This document shows positions 17,433 through 26,780 of a DNA stretch of 64,000 bases, piece after piece (positions within the stretch are counted from its first letter, which is position 1; each line of letters begins with the position of its first letter). A model generated the notes under the pieces. The model had not been told where the DNA came from and made no database searches. It worked only from the letters and a program-made list of their open reading frames with translations. The position numbers and the translations under genes were made by a program. Source of the DNA: Planctomycetota bacterium (GTDB lineage Bacteria > Planctomycetota > Phycisphaerae > UBA1845); assembly GCA_016200265.1 (NCBI GenBank), contig JACQFE010000055.1, forward strand, positions 1 through 64,000. The letters run 5' to 3'.

Positions 17433-20231
17433 TTACCCCTGCGACTTCGCCGGCGCATCGCCCGGCTTTTGATCCGTCGTCTTTTGCAGGTCGCCGGCTT
17501 TCACCTTCACCATGCGGCTGGGGTCGATGAACTTGGACACGGCTTTTTGGATCTGGTCTTTGCTGACCGACTGCACCTGCTTATCGAGCCTCGCGTGATA
17601 CTCCATCGTCCGGCCGACGTACAGGCCGCGAGCGAGCTGCCCCGCGACGTAGCTGTCATCCGCGAGACGATTCTTGTTTTCCAAAGCGATGCTCGTCTTG
17701 GCGTCGGTCAGCTCTTCGTCGGTAATGCCCTCTTTGTACCACTTGTTGAATTCCTCGAGCATGTAATCGTGGGCCTTGTCCGCGTTTTCCGTCGCACAAA
17801 TGGCGAAGCCAAACAACGCCGCGCGTCGATCGATCGCATCGGCCTGGAACATCGATCCCGCGCCGTAGGACAATCCTTCCTTCTGCCGCAGGCGATTGAG
17901 CAGACGCGATTTCGCGCTCGCGCCGAGAACATGGTTCGCGACGCTCACCGGTGCATAGTCCGGATCATCGTCCTTCAGCTCGACATTGAGTCCGGCGCAA
18001 ACAATGGCCATCTTCTTGTCGGGGGTAAGAATGGTCTCGTCGCCGGCGGCGCTGTCGCTGCGGAAGGGGACGGCCACACGCTCGAATTTTCCGGGTGACT
18101 TCCAGCCGGCGAACATCTCTTCCACGGACTTCTTCACAGCGTTTTCATCAAAGTCTCCGACGGCCGCGAATTCCGCGTGGCTCGCGCCGTAGAACTTCTT
18201 GTACGACTCTTTGACCTGATCGAGAGTGACACCCTTCAATCGCTCGATTCGCTCCGCGACGGTGGGCACATAGCGCACGTCGTCGGCGGTATAGGGAGCG
18301 AGGCGACGCATCATGCTCACGAAAGCGAGCGGCTGCGGATCGGAAAGCTGCTGCTCCATCCGCGCCAGCTGCTCTTTCTTCAGCGTATCGAACTCGTCCG
18401 CCGGGAACACGGGATCGGTCAGGATTTCGTGAACCAGCTTGAGCGTCGGCACGAGGTTTTCGTTTGTCGTTTCAATATTGACCGCGACCACGCCGGCTTC
18501 CGAGCCGCGCATTCCACCGCCGCCGCCCATGTTGACTCGCGCCTTTAACTTGTCGAATTCATCGCGAATCTGCTGGAACGTGTGCTTGCTAGTGCCGCGC
18601 ATGAGCATGTCCGGCACCATCCCGAGTGCCGTGGTCTTGCCCTTGAGATCGGCCTCAGTGCCAAAGTGCAGCACCATCTGCGCCTGTACGGCTTTGCCTC
18701 GCGTTGATTTCGAAAGCAACGCTAGCTTCATACCACTGGGTAATTCGGATCGCTTCGTGCGCTTGTCGATATTTTCCGCGGTGGCGTCGAAGGCCTCACC
18801 CTCGGTCGATTCTCCCACACCCTTGTAATCCTTCACCAAAGCGACCACGTCGGGCGCCTCTGGAACCAGCGAACGCACTGGCGTCTTCGTGGGAAGAAAC
18901 AGACCGGATGTCCGGTTGCTCTGTGTGAAATAGAAACTGGCAACACGTTGCAGATCTTCCGGCTTGAGCTCCTTGATGCGATCACGATGGATGAAGTAAA
19001 GCCTCCAGTCGCCCATCGCCGCCCATTCGGACAATTCGATGCCGATCGAATCACTCTGCGTCAGATCGAGTTCGATACCCTTAAGCAAAGAAGCCTTGGC
19101 TCGCTCCGTCTCTTCGGCCGTGACCGGCTGCTTGTCGAAGCCTTCCATCACTTCTGTGAGCTTGTCGAGCGCCTTCCGTGGATCCTGCTCGAGGCGAACC
19201 TGGGCCATAAATTCAGCGAAACCGGGCTCGCGGAGGCTCATTACGTTGCCAAAGACATTTGACGCCAGACCTCCATCGACGAGCGCCTTATACAAACGCC
19301 CCGACGGTTTGTTGGTGAGGACGTGCTGTACGGCATCGAGTGCGGCCGCATCGGGATGCGAACCGGCGCAGATGTGATACAACGCGCCAACAGCGTTCAC
19401 GTCGCCGTTGCGTCGCAGGATGACCTGTCGTTCGCCATCCTGAACCGGCTCGACTGTGTACGTCGCCGACAATGTTCGCGTGGGCTTGGGGATCGGCGCG
19501 AAATACTTATCAACCAATGCGAGCGCCTTTTCCGGCTCGAACTTGCCCGCGATCACGACCATGGCATTATCGGGCTGGTAATACTTCTTGTAGAATTCCT
19601 TGAGGTTGGCGATCGGAACGCGCTCAATGTCTTCCTTCGATCCAATGGTGGATTTGCCGTAGTTGTGCCACAGATACGCCGCGTTCTCCATGCGCTCCGT
19701 GAGAATGGCGATCGGTTGGTTCTCGCCCATTTCGAATTCGTTGCGAACTACGGTCATTTCCGTGTCGAGGTCGCTCTTCTGGATGAAGCTGTTGATCATG
19801 CAGTCGGCCGCGACGTGAATGCCAAAGTCGAGGTTGTCATCCGACGCGGGCATGGTCTCAAAGTAGTTCGTGCGATCGTACCACGTGCTGCCGTTGAAGC
19901 GGGCCCCGTGCTGATCGAAGAAATTCCACAGGCTGGGAAACGTCGGCGTGCCTTTGAACACAAGGTGCTCAAGCAGGTGCGCCATGCCCGTTTCACCGAG
20001 GCCTTCACTTCGCGACCCGATGAAATAGGTCGTGTTCACCGTGACGGTCGGCTTGGATTGATCGGGAAAGAGCAGCACGCGCAGGCCGTTGTCGTAGTTG
20101 TACTCAGTGATCCCCTCAACCGAAGTCACTTTCTTCGGCGGTTCGGCCGCACGACCCAAACTGCTCGTGAGCAGCGTGATGCTGGAAAACAGGACAAAGA
20201 TCTGACTGTAACGTGTCTTCATCAAGCTCAT
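17433..20231 (-). CDS. exported M16-family zinc metallopeptidase (fused two-subunit form)
   Basis: 932 residues with an N-terminal signal segment (IFVLFSSITLLTSSLGRAAE). The first half has the inverted zinc motif HLLEH (85-89) and the downstream acidic partner in EMTVVRNEFEMGEN, so it should be catalytic. The second half repeats the M16 fold (ALGMVPDMLMRGTSKHTFQQ, later LLNRLRQKEGLSYGAGSMF) but lacks HxxEH, as is usual for the partner half that closes the chamber. M16 enzymes degrade short peptides; here in the periplasm or at the cell surface. The ATG at 20231 follows AAGGGGATCATGCC. The next gene cluster holds another exported protease-like pair. Confidence 0.92.
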   Translation of the reverse strand: MSLMKTRYSQIFVLFSSITLLTSSLGRAAEPPKKVTSVEGITEYNYDNGLRVLLFPDQSKPTVTVNTTYFIGSRSEGLGETGMAHLLEHLVFKGTPTFPSLWNFFDQHGARFNGSTWYDRTNYFETMPASDDNLDFGIHVAADCMINSFIQKSDLDTEMTVVRNEFEMGENQPIAILTERMENAAYLWHNYGKSTIGSKEDIERVPIANLKEFYKKYYQPDNAMVVIAGKFEPEKALALVDKYFAPIPKPTRTLSATYTVEPVQDGERQVILRRNGDVNAVGALYHICAGSHPDAAALDAVQHVLTNKPSGRLYKALVDGGLASNVFGNVMSLREPGFAEFMAQVRLEQDPRKALDKLTEVMEGFDKQPVTAEETERAKASLLKGIELDLTQSDSIGIELSEWAAMGDWRLYFIHRDRIKELKPEDLQRVASFYFTQSNRTSGLFLPTKTPVRSLVPEAPDVVALVKDYKGVGESTEGEAFDATAENIDKRTKRSELPSGMKLALLSKSTRGKAVQAQMVLHFGTEADLKGKTTALGMVPDMLMRGTSKHTFQQIRDEFDKLKARVNMGGGGGMRGSEAGVVAVNIETTNENLVPTLKLVHEILTDPVFPADEFDTLKKEQLARMEQQLSDPQPLAFVSMMRRLAPYTADDVRYVPTVAERIERLKGVTLDQVKESYKKFYGASHAEFAAVGDFDENAVKKSVEEMFAGWKSPGKFERVAVPFRSDSAAGDETILTPDKKMAIVCAGLNVELKDDDPDYAPVSVANHVLGASAKSRLLNRLRQKEGLSYGAGSMFQADAIDRRAALFGFAICATENADKAHDYMLEEFNKWYKEGITDEELTDAKTSIALENKNRLADDSYVAGQLARGLYVGRTMEYHARLDKQVQSVSKDQIQKAVSKFIDPSRMVKVKAGDLQKTTDQKPGDAPAKSQG

Positions 20232-20621
20232 GGCATGATCCCCTTATGAGGAAAACAAGTTCGAAACGCGTCGCGAGTGCGACAGGCCCAAGGCAAACGT
20301 CCCGACATCGGTGCAATCGTAATACGGTCCTCGCCCATTGACCAGAGCTTCTCCGGAAACGGCGCGCAAGAAAGCGTCGAATTATCGTATTTTCTTGTGG
20401 ACGCCCGCTTTCCCTAGGCACATCAGGTATTTCAGTATTGGAAACGATGGCCCCCGGGATTCGACAAGCAAGTGGTCTTGTTCCATTCGCGAGCCCCAGC
20501 CCTGGTTCGAGCCGCAGCTCGCTCAACTTTTCAATCGACGAGCACCGATAGCGGATACTAGGTCTGGTCAAGGCTGACGTCGCGGGCGTCGCTTGTGGCG
20601 GGGCGGTCAACGAGGTCTCCG
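20232..20621. other. 390-base intergenic stretch, nothing recognised
   Basis: Divergent region between the M16 gene and the small lipoprotein gene. Open frames here run mostly antisense or across the M16 start and show no family pattern. It should hold both promoters, but no strong sigma70 match was found. Confidence 0.4.
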
Positions 20622-20849
20622 ATGAAAACAACTCAATGCCGGTCGCTTGCCACCATAGGAATTGGTCTCCTGCTACTCTTGGGTGCAACCGGCTGCATTG
20701 TCACCGGCAAGGACTTTCGCACTGTCGCAACACCGGAGTTTCAAACCGGCGTCAAGTCCCTCCTAAATGGGTTTGTTGATGGCCTTTTTGCGGCAATGGC
20801 TGTAGACAGTTCCAGCAGCACCAGTGGAAGCACGACATCGGGTCATTGA
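20622..20849 (+). CDS. small lipoprotein, unknown function
   Basis: 75 residues. A basic start (MKTTQCRSLA) and a hydrophobic run (TIGIGLLLLLGATGC) end in a clear lipobox LGATGC, so it should be lipidated and anchored to a membrane. The mature part is short (VTGKDFRTVATPEFQTGVKS, then FVDGLFAAM) with a Ser/Thr/Gly tail. The family is not recognised. The ATG at 20622 has GAGG six bases upstream. It is convergent with the TldE-like gene, with a hairpin between them. Confidence 0.75.
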   Translation: MKTTQCRSLATIGIGLLLLLGATGCIVTGKDFRTVATPEFQTGVKSLLNGFVDGLFAAMAVDSSSSTSGSTTSGH

Positions 20850-20853
20850 CGAC

Positions 20854-20890
20854 GTCTCGCGCGGACCCGGCCCAAAATTCGGCGCGGGAC
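20854..20890. terminator. hairpin between convergent genes
   Basis: GTCTCGCGC (20854-20862) pairs with GCGCGGGAC (20882-20890), nine pairs with one G-U, in the 44 bases between two convergent stops. No clear T-tract is present. Confidence 0.5.
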
Positions 20891-20893
20891 AGA

Positions 20894-22561
20894 TTACGAA
20901 CCCGTATTCGCAGACGGCGTCTTTCCTCGAACTAGCGGTGACGGGAGAATCGGCAGCTTGTCGAATTCTCCCTCGATCTTGGTGAGTTCCAGTTCTTCAA
21001 ATACGATGGCAGGTGCGATGACGCTGGCCGACACGGGCGACGTTGTGTTGAAAGCCTTTCGCTCACCACCGGCGGCCAGCAGTCGCTTCAGCGAACGCAC
21101 TTCGACCGGCTTGAATTGTGCCCCACGAATCGGCTCTTCGTGCCCATCCTCGACAAACACCTTGAACGCTCGAACGGGATTTCCGATGCCGCCGGCTTCG
21201 CCTTCTCTGATTGACTTGATTCGAAGCGCAAAAGGAAGTCCTTCGTCACGAGCGGATTGCAGAAGCTCCTGCTTGAGCTCGTCCGCCGAGAGTGGCTGAT
21301 CGGTGGACACATAGAGGCATCCAGCGACGGCTCGCGGATCGCCGAACCCGCTTGCCCGGCCATGACCATTCGATTGCTTGACCGCTTTCGTGGGCTCACG
21401 ACCCGAAACCAGCGTCTTGAGAATTCCTCTCTCAACCAGCGAGACCCTTTGCGGCTTCACGCCTTCATCGTCGTAGTCGTAAGCGCCGGCGAGTGCCTTG
21501 CCGTCGAGCTCCTTCGGTCCGGCATCGTCATAAATACTGAAGGATCTCGGAAGAATCCGCAGACCGATCTTCTTTTCCAGACTCTGGTCGCTGTCTTCGC
21601 CGGAGCCGAGGGGAATCGGGCGCGCCGCCAGGCCATTACTCAGAAGAGAATCAAAAACGGACCCCGCGGCGTGCGCCTCAAAGAGAATCGGGCCGGTGTA
21701 TTGCTGCAGGATCGACGCTTCGGACGTGCTGATCAGGTCGCGGCACATCTCCTCAATATCCCCCAGCATTTTTTCCATCGTCGGAAGCTGATCGAGACGC
21801 TCGGCGATATAACTGCGCGAATCGGTGATCGGCATTCCATCGGTCGCCTGAATCTCAGCGCGAATTTCGATTTGCGCGCCGGTGTCCGTCGTCCGCAGCC
21901 GCGTGCCTTCGGAATTCACCAGCCACTCTACGGATGAACCGGCCATCATCGACACACGAGCGTCCTTGATCCTGGGTTGATCCTTGAATCGACTCGAAAG
22001 CCGCACGATGGTTTGTTCCCATTTCTTAACGTCGAAATCAAATTTGGGCCGAGGTTGTGATTCAACCGCGGGGGGAGCGGCTGAAAAATCATCCGGGCGA
22101 TCCGAGACGGATTTCTCCTTCAAATACGCGATTTTCTGAGTCAGGTTTTCAACCGCCCGCTTGTAGTCCTGATCGAGAAAAAGCCAGAACGCGCATCGAA
22201 TTGCTTTGTAGTCATCTTCGATCGGCAAGATCCCGCCGGCCCCGAACGAACCGCGAAAGTTCGTGTTATCAAGCTGTGTCGAGCCGACGCGACTGCGCAC
22301 CGTGCCGATGCGACTGCGCGAGTGTGCCGAACGCTCAAGCCCGCCATACGAAGCGCTCAATGAATAGGTTTCGCGATCTTCGGTCTTGGCCTGAATGAAA
22401 TACGACTTCGGCAGGCCTTCGAGCATGAGCTTATCCTTCGCTCGATCGACCTCATCGACCATGGCCCGCATGACGACGTCGTCAGTTTTTTCCTCAGCGC
22501 GAGCGAATGGACTGATAGCTACGGCTGCGAGCCAGGCGACGAATAATGATTTCGATTTCAT
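20894..22561 (-). CDS. exported TldE/PmbA-like protein lacking the HExxxH motif
   Basis: About 555 residues from the ATG at 22561, which has AGGA six bases upstream. The start MKSKSLFVAWLAAVAISPFA is a signal peptide. The fold is that of the TldD/PmbA family (later TDQPLSADELKQELLQSARD and FKPVEVRSLKRLLAAGG), but the position of the metal site reads GPILFEAHAAGSVFDSLL, without HExxxH. It is therefore like TldE/PmbA, the non-catalytic partner. The catalytic-looking paralogue lies immediately upstream on the same strand. In E. coli the TldD/TldE heterodimer is a cytoplasmic protease; export of both partners here is unusual. Family relatives are about 450-480 residues, so this one is longer. Confidence 0.85.
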   Translation of the reverse strand: MKSKSLFVAWLAAVAISPFARAEEKTDDVVMRAMVDEVDRAKDKLMLEGLPKSYFIQAKTEDRETYSLSASYGGLERSAHSRSRIGTVRSRVGSTQLDNTNFRGSFGAGGILPIEDDYKAIRCAFWLFLDQDYKRAVENLTQKIAYLKEKSVSDRPDDFSAAPPAVESQPRPKFDFDVKKWEQTIVRLSSRFKDQPRIKDARVSMMAGSSVEWLVNSEGTRLRTTDTGAQIEIRAEIQATDGMPITDSRSYIAERLDQLPTMEKMLGDIEEMCRDLISTSEASILQQYTGPILFEAHAAGSVFDSLLSNGLAARPIPLGSGEDSDQSLEKKIGLRILPRSFSIYDDAGPKELDGKALAGAYDYDDEGVKPQRVSLVERGILKTLVSGREPTKAVKQSNGHGRASGFGDPRAVAGCLYVSTDQPLSADELKQELLQSARDEGLPFALRIKSIREGEAGGIGNPVRAFKVFVEDGHEEPIRGAQFKPVEVRSLKRLLAAGGERKAFNTTSPVSASVIAPAIVFEELELTKIEGEFDKLPILPSPLVRGKTPSANTGS

Positions 22562-22601
22562 AGGCAATCCTATTCTGCAAAGTGTTCTCTTTCCTATGGT
22601 C

Positions 22602-22670
22602 GTCATGCTGAGCGACGCGAAGCATCTCGGCTTAGAGATTCTTCGGTCGCTGCGGCGACCTCAGAATGAC
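22602..22670. repeat. ~70 bp dispersed element with GTCATNCTGAG termini, copy 2
   Basis: Starts GTCATGCTGAG and ends CTCAGAATGAC, with the interior GCGAAGCATCTCGG and GAGATTCTTCGGTCG. It is in the opposite orientation to copy 1 at 1597-1667. It lies between the two TldD-family genes, just upstream of the TldE-like start. Confidence 0.8.
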
Positions 22671-22744
22671 CTTGAGCGAAAGATCGAATCCGATAGGCCG
22701 TTATTCGATCTTCGCCATTCGCTCTTCGAACTTCAGGCGTTGCG

Positions 22745-22761
22745 TGCATCCTGATGCACCG
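22745..22761. repeat. GTGCATC-N-TGATGCAC palindrome, copy 1
   Basis: GTGCATCCTGATGCACC is a short palindrome found again at 24743-24760 and, with one change, at 37222-37239. Copies 1 and 2 flank the TldD-like gene on both sides. Confidence 0.65.
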
Positions 22762-22777
22762 AAATTGACTCCGAGTC

Positions 22778-24493
22778 TCAATTCAATGTAAGCGGCGACG
22801 GCAGAACCGGCGGTCGGCTCTGATCGCGGGTGCGTTTTTCAATCTCAATGCTCGACACCAGAATGCTCGGCGAAGAGGCAGACACCGGAACCCATCCCGA
22901 TTCCGCACCGCACGAACCGTTGAACACACCCACGTCATTGCCGGTGTACGTGATCTTCTCAAACGAAGTCAGCGGCGTGCCCACAATGTCCGCGCCGCGA
23001 ATCAACTCGTCCGGGCGACCATCGGCATACACGCGATACACCACAATCGGCAGCACCTTGAACGACTGCGGCCCGCGTCGGCTCGTGGTCGTGTAGCCGC
23101 CGGAAATATCCTCAAACAACAACCCATACGGCTTGCCTTGAGCCTTGCATTCTTCGATCAATTTCCCACGAAGATCGTCAAAGCTGACTTGCTTGGTCGA
23201 TTCGACAATGAGATTTCCCTGACGCGAAACCTGCGCATTTCCCGGCTGCTTTCGACCATGCCCATTCGAGTGCGGCACTTTGTCGAGTGGCGTTCGTGAC
23301 ATCAAGAACGTCTTGAGCACACCCTTATCAACGAGCATGACGTTTGATGCGGCCACGCCTTCGTCGTCGTATCGATAAAATCCGCGCAGATCCGTGTCCT
23401 CAATCTTCGCCCGCGATGGATCGTCAACGACGGTAATGAACTCCGGAAGAATCTGCTGTCCGAGTTTCTTGGTGAATGTCTGGCCCTCCGTCACGTCCTT
23501 CTGTCGATGCCCTTCAATGCGATGTCCGAAAATTTCGTGGAAGAAAACGCCGCTGGCACGGTTTCGCAGAATCGCCGGACCAATGTATGGCTCCGCGAGC
23601 GGCGCCTCACGAAGCGCCAACACCTGCTTGATGACTTTCAGAAAGGCCCCTTCGATCGTCTTGTCGTCCGGCAGGCGATCTTCGGTTGAAGCATTGAAAT
23701 CCGAGAACTGGCTCAGCTCCATCCCGTCATCGGCCTTCGTCGCTGCGGACATCGTGATGCGATAACGCTGCTCAGCGTTCTGCAGCCGCGTTCCTTCAGT
23801 GTTCACGATGTTTCGAGTGGCCGCATACGTGCCGACGGTGACGTTGGATTGATAGATTTGCGGATAATCGCGGGCGATCATGCTGATCTTCCGAAGCCGA
23901 TCCTTCCAGCGGTCGTGATCGAACTTGTAAACTGCCGGCGCCTCATAATCGACGTGTGATTCTTCCTTGCTGAAATCGTCGGACTTGTCTTCTTCCTCGA
24001 CCTTGACCTTCAAATCCGTTTTGACTTGCGTGAGCCTCTTGGCCGCCGCTTTGAAATTCTCATCCGTCGCGACCCAGAGCGCATGACGGATGGAGTCTGG
24101 CTCATCCTCGAGCGGCAGGGCGATGTTTCCGCTGCCATACACGTGCGAAGGTCCTCCGCCGCGAAGCTGATGCGTGTTGTCCACCTTGTATTCGCCGACG
24201 CGAACTTCGAGATTCAGGTTTCGCTCCTGTGAGTCCGTGTCGGAAACGATTGCCCCCAGCGACGCCGCGATACTGGCCGAATGCTCGTCGTAAACCGTGT
24301 AACTCAAGAAGTACGGCTTCGTGCCATCGTCCGTTGCCAAATTCTGCATCGAATAATCGAGCTCATCAACGAGATATTGCATGATCGGTTTCGCGGTCTT
24401 GCCGTTCGTCGATCCGGTTGCCGCCGCCGCATTCGAGCAAAGCGGCATTCCAACGGCGACACCAATCAGGCTGAGACGGAAAATGGATTTCAT
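22778..24493 (-). CDS. exported TldD-like metalloprotease
   Basis: 571 residues from the ATG at 24493, preceded by AAGGATCGACT. The N-terminus MKSIFRLSLIGVAVGMPLCS and following NAAAA indicate a signal peptide. The zinc motif is intact: GVFFHEIFGHRIEGHRQ (HExxxH at about 319-324), matching the catalytic site of TldD. The C-terminal part has GPQSFKVLPIVVYRVYADGR and IRGADIVGTPL, typical of the family. It probably forms a heterodimer with the TldE-like product of the next gene downstream, 217 bases away. TldD/TldE in E. coli trims microcin B17 and degrades CcdA; the substrate of this exported version is unknown. Confidence 0.9.
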   Translation of the reverse strand: MKSIFRLSLIGVAVGMPLCSNAAAATGSTNGKTAKPIMQYLVDELDYSMQNLATDDGTKPYFLSYTVYDEHSASIAASLGAIVSDTDSQERNLNLEVRVGEYKVDNTHQLRGGGPSHVYGSGNIALPLEDEPDSIRHALWVATDENFKAAAKRLTQVKTDLKVKVEEEDKSDDFSKEESHVDYEAPAVYKFDHDRWKDRLRKISMIARDYPQIYQSNVTVGTYAATRNIVNTEGTRLQNAEQRYRITMSAATKADDGMELSQFSDFNASTEDRLPDDKTIEGAFLKVIKQVLALREAPLAEPYIGPAILRNRASGVFFHEIFGHRIEGHRQKDVTEGQTFTKKLGQQILPEFITVVDDPSRAKIEDTDLRGFYRYDDEGVAASNVMLVDKGVLKTFLMSRTPLDKVPHSNGHGRKQPGNAQVSRQGNLIVESTKQVSFDDLRGKLIEECKAQGKPYGLLFEDISGGYTTTSRRGPQSFKVLPIVVYRVYADGRPDELIRGADIVGTPLTSFEKITYTGNDVGVFNGSCGAESGWVPVSASSPSILVSSIEIEKRTRDQSRPPVLPSPLTLN

Positions 24494-24742
24494 AGTCGAT
24501 CCTTGTGACAGAACAGGTCTCGGTCGCATGCCGCGTCTACGCGAAGAGTCCTATTTATGCTCGGCAATTCCAAACCGCAACCATGTGAATTTGTCATGAC
24601 CACGCACCAGAGAATATACCGCTTCGACCGACTTGTCACAGCGGATCGAACGATACACGCCGCAATCGAGCACGTCCGGCTGGCAATGTAGTTGCAAGTT
24701 GCGCGCCGATGATTGAAAATGCCTTGGTGAGATTCCTTGTCG

Positions 24743-24760
24743 GGTGCATCTTGATGCACC
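24743..24760. repeat. GGTGCATC-TTGATGCACC palindrome, copy 2
   Basis: GGTGCATCTTGATGCACC is a near-perfect palindrome, 36 bases before the aminotransferase start. It lies in the 302-base divergent gap 24494-24795, in which no gene or other feature is seen. Confidence 0.7.
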
Positions 24761-24795
24761 TTATTTCGCATCGAATTGCCAAACGGATGAGCTGA

Positions 24796-25977
24796 ATGAA
24801 ACTTTCCCGACGTGTTCTTGAACTTGCTGAATCCGCAACCCTCGCCGTGTCGGCCAAGGCCGGCAAAATGAAGGCCGCCGGAGTCGATGTCGTCAGCTTC
24901 GGTGCGGGAGAGCCGGATTTTGATACGCCGGCCCATGTCAAGGCCGTCGCAATCGACGCCTTGAACAAGGGAAAAACAAAATATCCCAATCCGGCCTTCG
25001 GTCTGCTCGAAACCCGCGAGGCCGTTTGCAAAAGCCTGCAACGCGATGCAGGCCTGAATTACAAGCCCGAAGAGGTCATTATCACCTCCGGCGGCAAAGA
25101 GGCCGCATATCTTGCGTTCCACGCTCTGCTCGATCCCGGCGATGAGATCGTGATCCCGGATCCGTATTGGGTGAGCTACCCGGAAATGGCCCGACTCGCG
25201 GGCGGCGTGCCGATTCACGTGCGCGGCCCGGAATCAAGCGACTTCAAGCTGACGCCGGAGTTGGTGCGATCAGTGATGACTCCTCGCACTCGAATCTTCC
25301 TGATCAATTCTCCCTCGAATCCCAGTGGCGTGACGTATCATCCTGACGAAATTCGGGCCCTCGCAACCGAACTGCAAAAGCACGACATCGTCGTGATTTC
25401 CGATGAAATTTACGATCGGCTGCTTTATCACGGACAGAAGACGTTGAGTTATGCGGCCGTCAGCCCAATGGCATTCTTTCAAACGCTGACACTCAATAGC
25501 GCATCGAAGACATTTGCAATGACCGGCTGGCGACTCGGCTATGCGGCCGGCCCAGTTGAGATCATTCGCAGCATGGCCAAGCTGCAATCTCAATCCACGA
25601 GCGGGGCGGCCACCTTCGGCCAAATCGCTTATGCCGCCGCGCTGACAGGCGACCAGGAACCGGTGGAGAAAATGCGTCAGGAATTCGAACGCCGCGCGGA
25701 ACATATGTGGCGGCGACTCACTGCCATGCCCGGCATTCGCTGCCCGCGCCCGACAGGCGCGTTCTACTGCTTCCCCAACGTTGCGGCCTCGTACAAAAAG
25801 TTAGGCGTGCTTGGCTCTATTCCTTTCGCCGAAAAATTGCTTGAGCAGGCGCTGGTTGCCGTAGTCCCCGGGGCCGCCTTCGGAATGGACGAACACATGC
25901 GACTTTCTTTCGCCACCAGCATGGAGCAGATCGACAAGGGCCTGGATCGCATCGAGAAGTTCCTGCGGGGAACATGA
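24796..25977 (+). CDS. class I aspartate/aromatic aminotransferase
   Basis: 393 residues, PLP-dependent fold type I. Family features are SFGAGEPDFDTPAHV, IITSGGKEAAYLAFHALLDP, NSPSNPSGVTY, SDEIYDRLLYHG and the PLP lysine in NSASKTFAMTGWRLGY. The C-terminal RLSFATSMEQIDKGLDRIE includes the carboxylate-binding Arg. The pattern fits bacterial aspartate aminotransferases of subgroup I-beta, which make aspartate from oxaloacetate and glutamate; the exact amino acid preference cannot be read from sequence. The start matches the family N-terminus. It is a single gene with no obvious operon partner. Confidence 0.93.
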   Translation: MKLSRRVLELAESATLAVSAKAGKMKAAGVDVVSFGAGEPDFDTPAHVKAVAIDALNKGKTKYPNPAFGLLETREAVCKSLQRDAGLNYKPEEVIITSGGKEAAYLAFHALLDPGDEIVIPDPYWVSYPEMARLAGGVPIHVRGPESSDFKLTPELVRSVMTPRTRIFLINSPSNPSGVTYHPDEIRALATELQKHDIVVISDEIYDRLLYHGQKTLSYAAVSPMAFFQTLTLNSASKTFAMTGWRLGYAAGPVEIIRSMAKLQSQSTSGAATFGQIAYAAALTGDQEPVEKMRQEFERRAEHMWRRLTAMPGIRCPRPTGAFYCFPNVAASYKKLGVLGSIPFAEKLLEQALVAVVPGAAFGMDEHMRLSFATSMEQIDKGLDRIEKFLRGT

Positions 25978-26053
25978 CAGAATGAAGGGATGGCAATTTT
26001 TCCGTCAATCGCGTCGAACCAATCTGAGAGGCCTTTCCAGCCCGACATAAGAC

Positions 26054-26557
26054 ATGAACGAAAGTACCCAACGCCGCCAAGTTGCTTTTTCCGACTTTTC
26101 ACAGTTATTGGACGAAATCGACCGTTGCCGCCTCGGACATGTATCCTTGGGCTCTTGGACCTTGGCCCAGATTTGCCGGCATTTGGCCGACACGATTACG
26201 GGGTCGATGGACGGCTTCAATTTGAAGAAGCACCGCATGAAGCGCTGGTTTTTCGGAAGGAAAATCCTCAAATTGACCCTGACGCAAGGCATGCCCAAGG
26301 GGTACACCGTCGATCTGGCCCTGAATCCGCCGTCGAGCCTGGAATTCAATTCTGAACGAAAACGGCTTCAAGACGCCATTGACCGATATCAGGTATATCG
26401 CGGGCGTCTGAGGCCGCACCCGATTTTTGGCCGACTTTCGCGAGCCCAGTGGGACGAACTTCATTTGTTCCACGCTGCGCACCACCTGGGATTTGTTGTG
26501 CCCAGTAATTCGGGTGCCGTCAAAGGACGCGAAGGCTGCGTTTCAGAAGTTAAGTGA
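26054..26557 (+). CDS. DUF1569 (DinB-like) protein
   Basis: 167 residues. SLGSWTLAQICRHLADTITG and HPIFGRLSRAQWDELHLFHA, then AHHLGFV, is the DUF1569 pattern, related to the four-helix DinB/YfiT fold with histidines placed to bind a metal. Function is unknown; relatives are often linked to small-molecule transfer or stress. The downstream gap holds an imperfect hairpin (ACCCGG near 26625, CCGGGT near 26650) that may be its terminator. Confidence 0.8.
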   Translation: MNESTQRRQVAFSDFSQLLDEIDRCRLGHVSLGSWTLAQICRHLADTITGSMDGFNLKKHRMKRWFFGRKILKLTLTQGMPKGYTVDLALNPPSSLEFNSERKRLQDAIDRYQVYRGRLRPHPIFGRLSRAQWDELHLFHAAHHLGFVVPSNSGAVKGREGCVSEVK

Positions 26558-26699
26558 TGTGCCGCCCTGGGCGGATTGCCGCGAACGCGACTTGGCGGCC
26601 GATTTTAGGTATAAGATCGGCAGACCCGGGTGGTAACGTGTGACCCAGCCGGGTCCCTCGGCTCTTCGGTTCGGCAACTGGCGGAATGTAATCTAGCGA

Positions 26700-26727
26700 G
26701 TGCCCCAGCCCATGAGCTGGGGGACTG
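26700..26727. repeat. CCCCAGCCC-GCTGGGG palindromic repeat, copy 1
   Basis: GTGCCCCAGCCCATGAGC followed by TGGGGGACTGA. The reverse complement of this unit occurs in frame inside the DUF115 gene at 37186-37213 (AGTCCCCCAGCCC, GGGCTGGGGCAC). It lies upstream of a small exported protein gene and accounts for the spurious in-frame extension of that gene. Confidence 0.75.
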
Positions 26728-26780
26728 ATTTAGTGGAATCTAGAGATGGAATGAATTTGGAATACCGAGAGGTGACTGAA

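Noticed and set aside
20116-20688. Minus-strand open frame of 190 codons
   Set aside because: It overlaps the M16 start out of frame and a likely promoter region, with no recognisable domain.
26700-26780. N-terminal extension of the acidic-tail protein
   Set aside because: The first part is a dispersed palindrome and a better ribosome binding site precedes the ATG at 26781.
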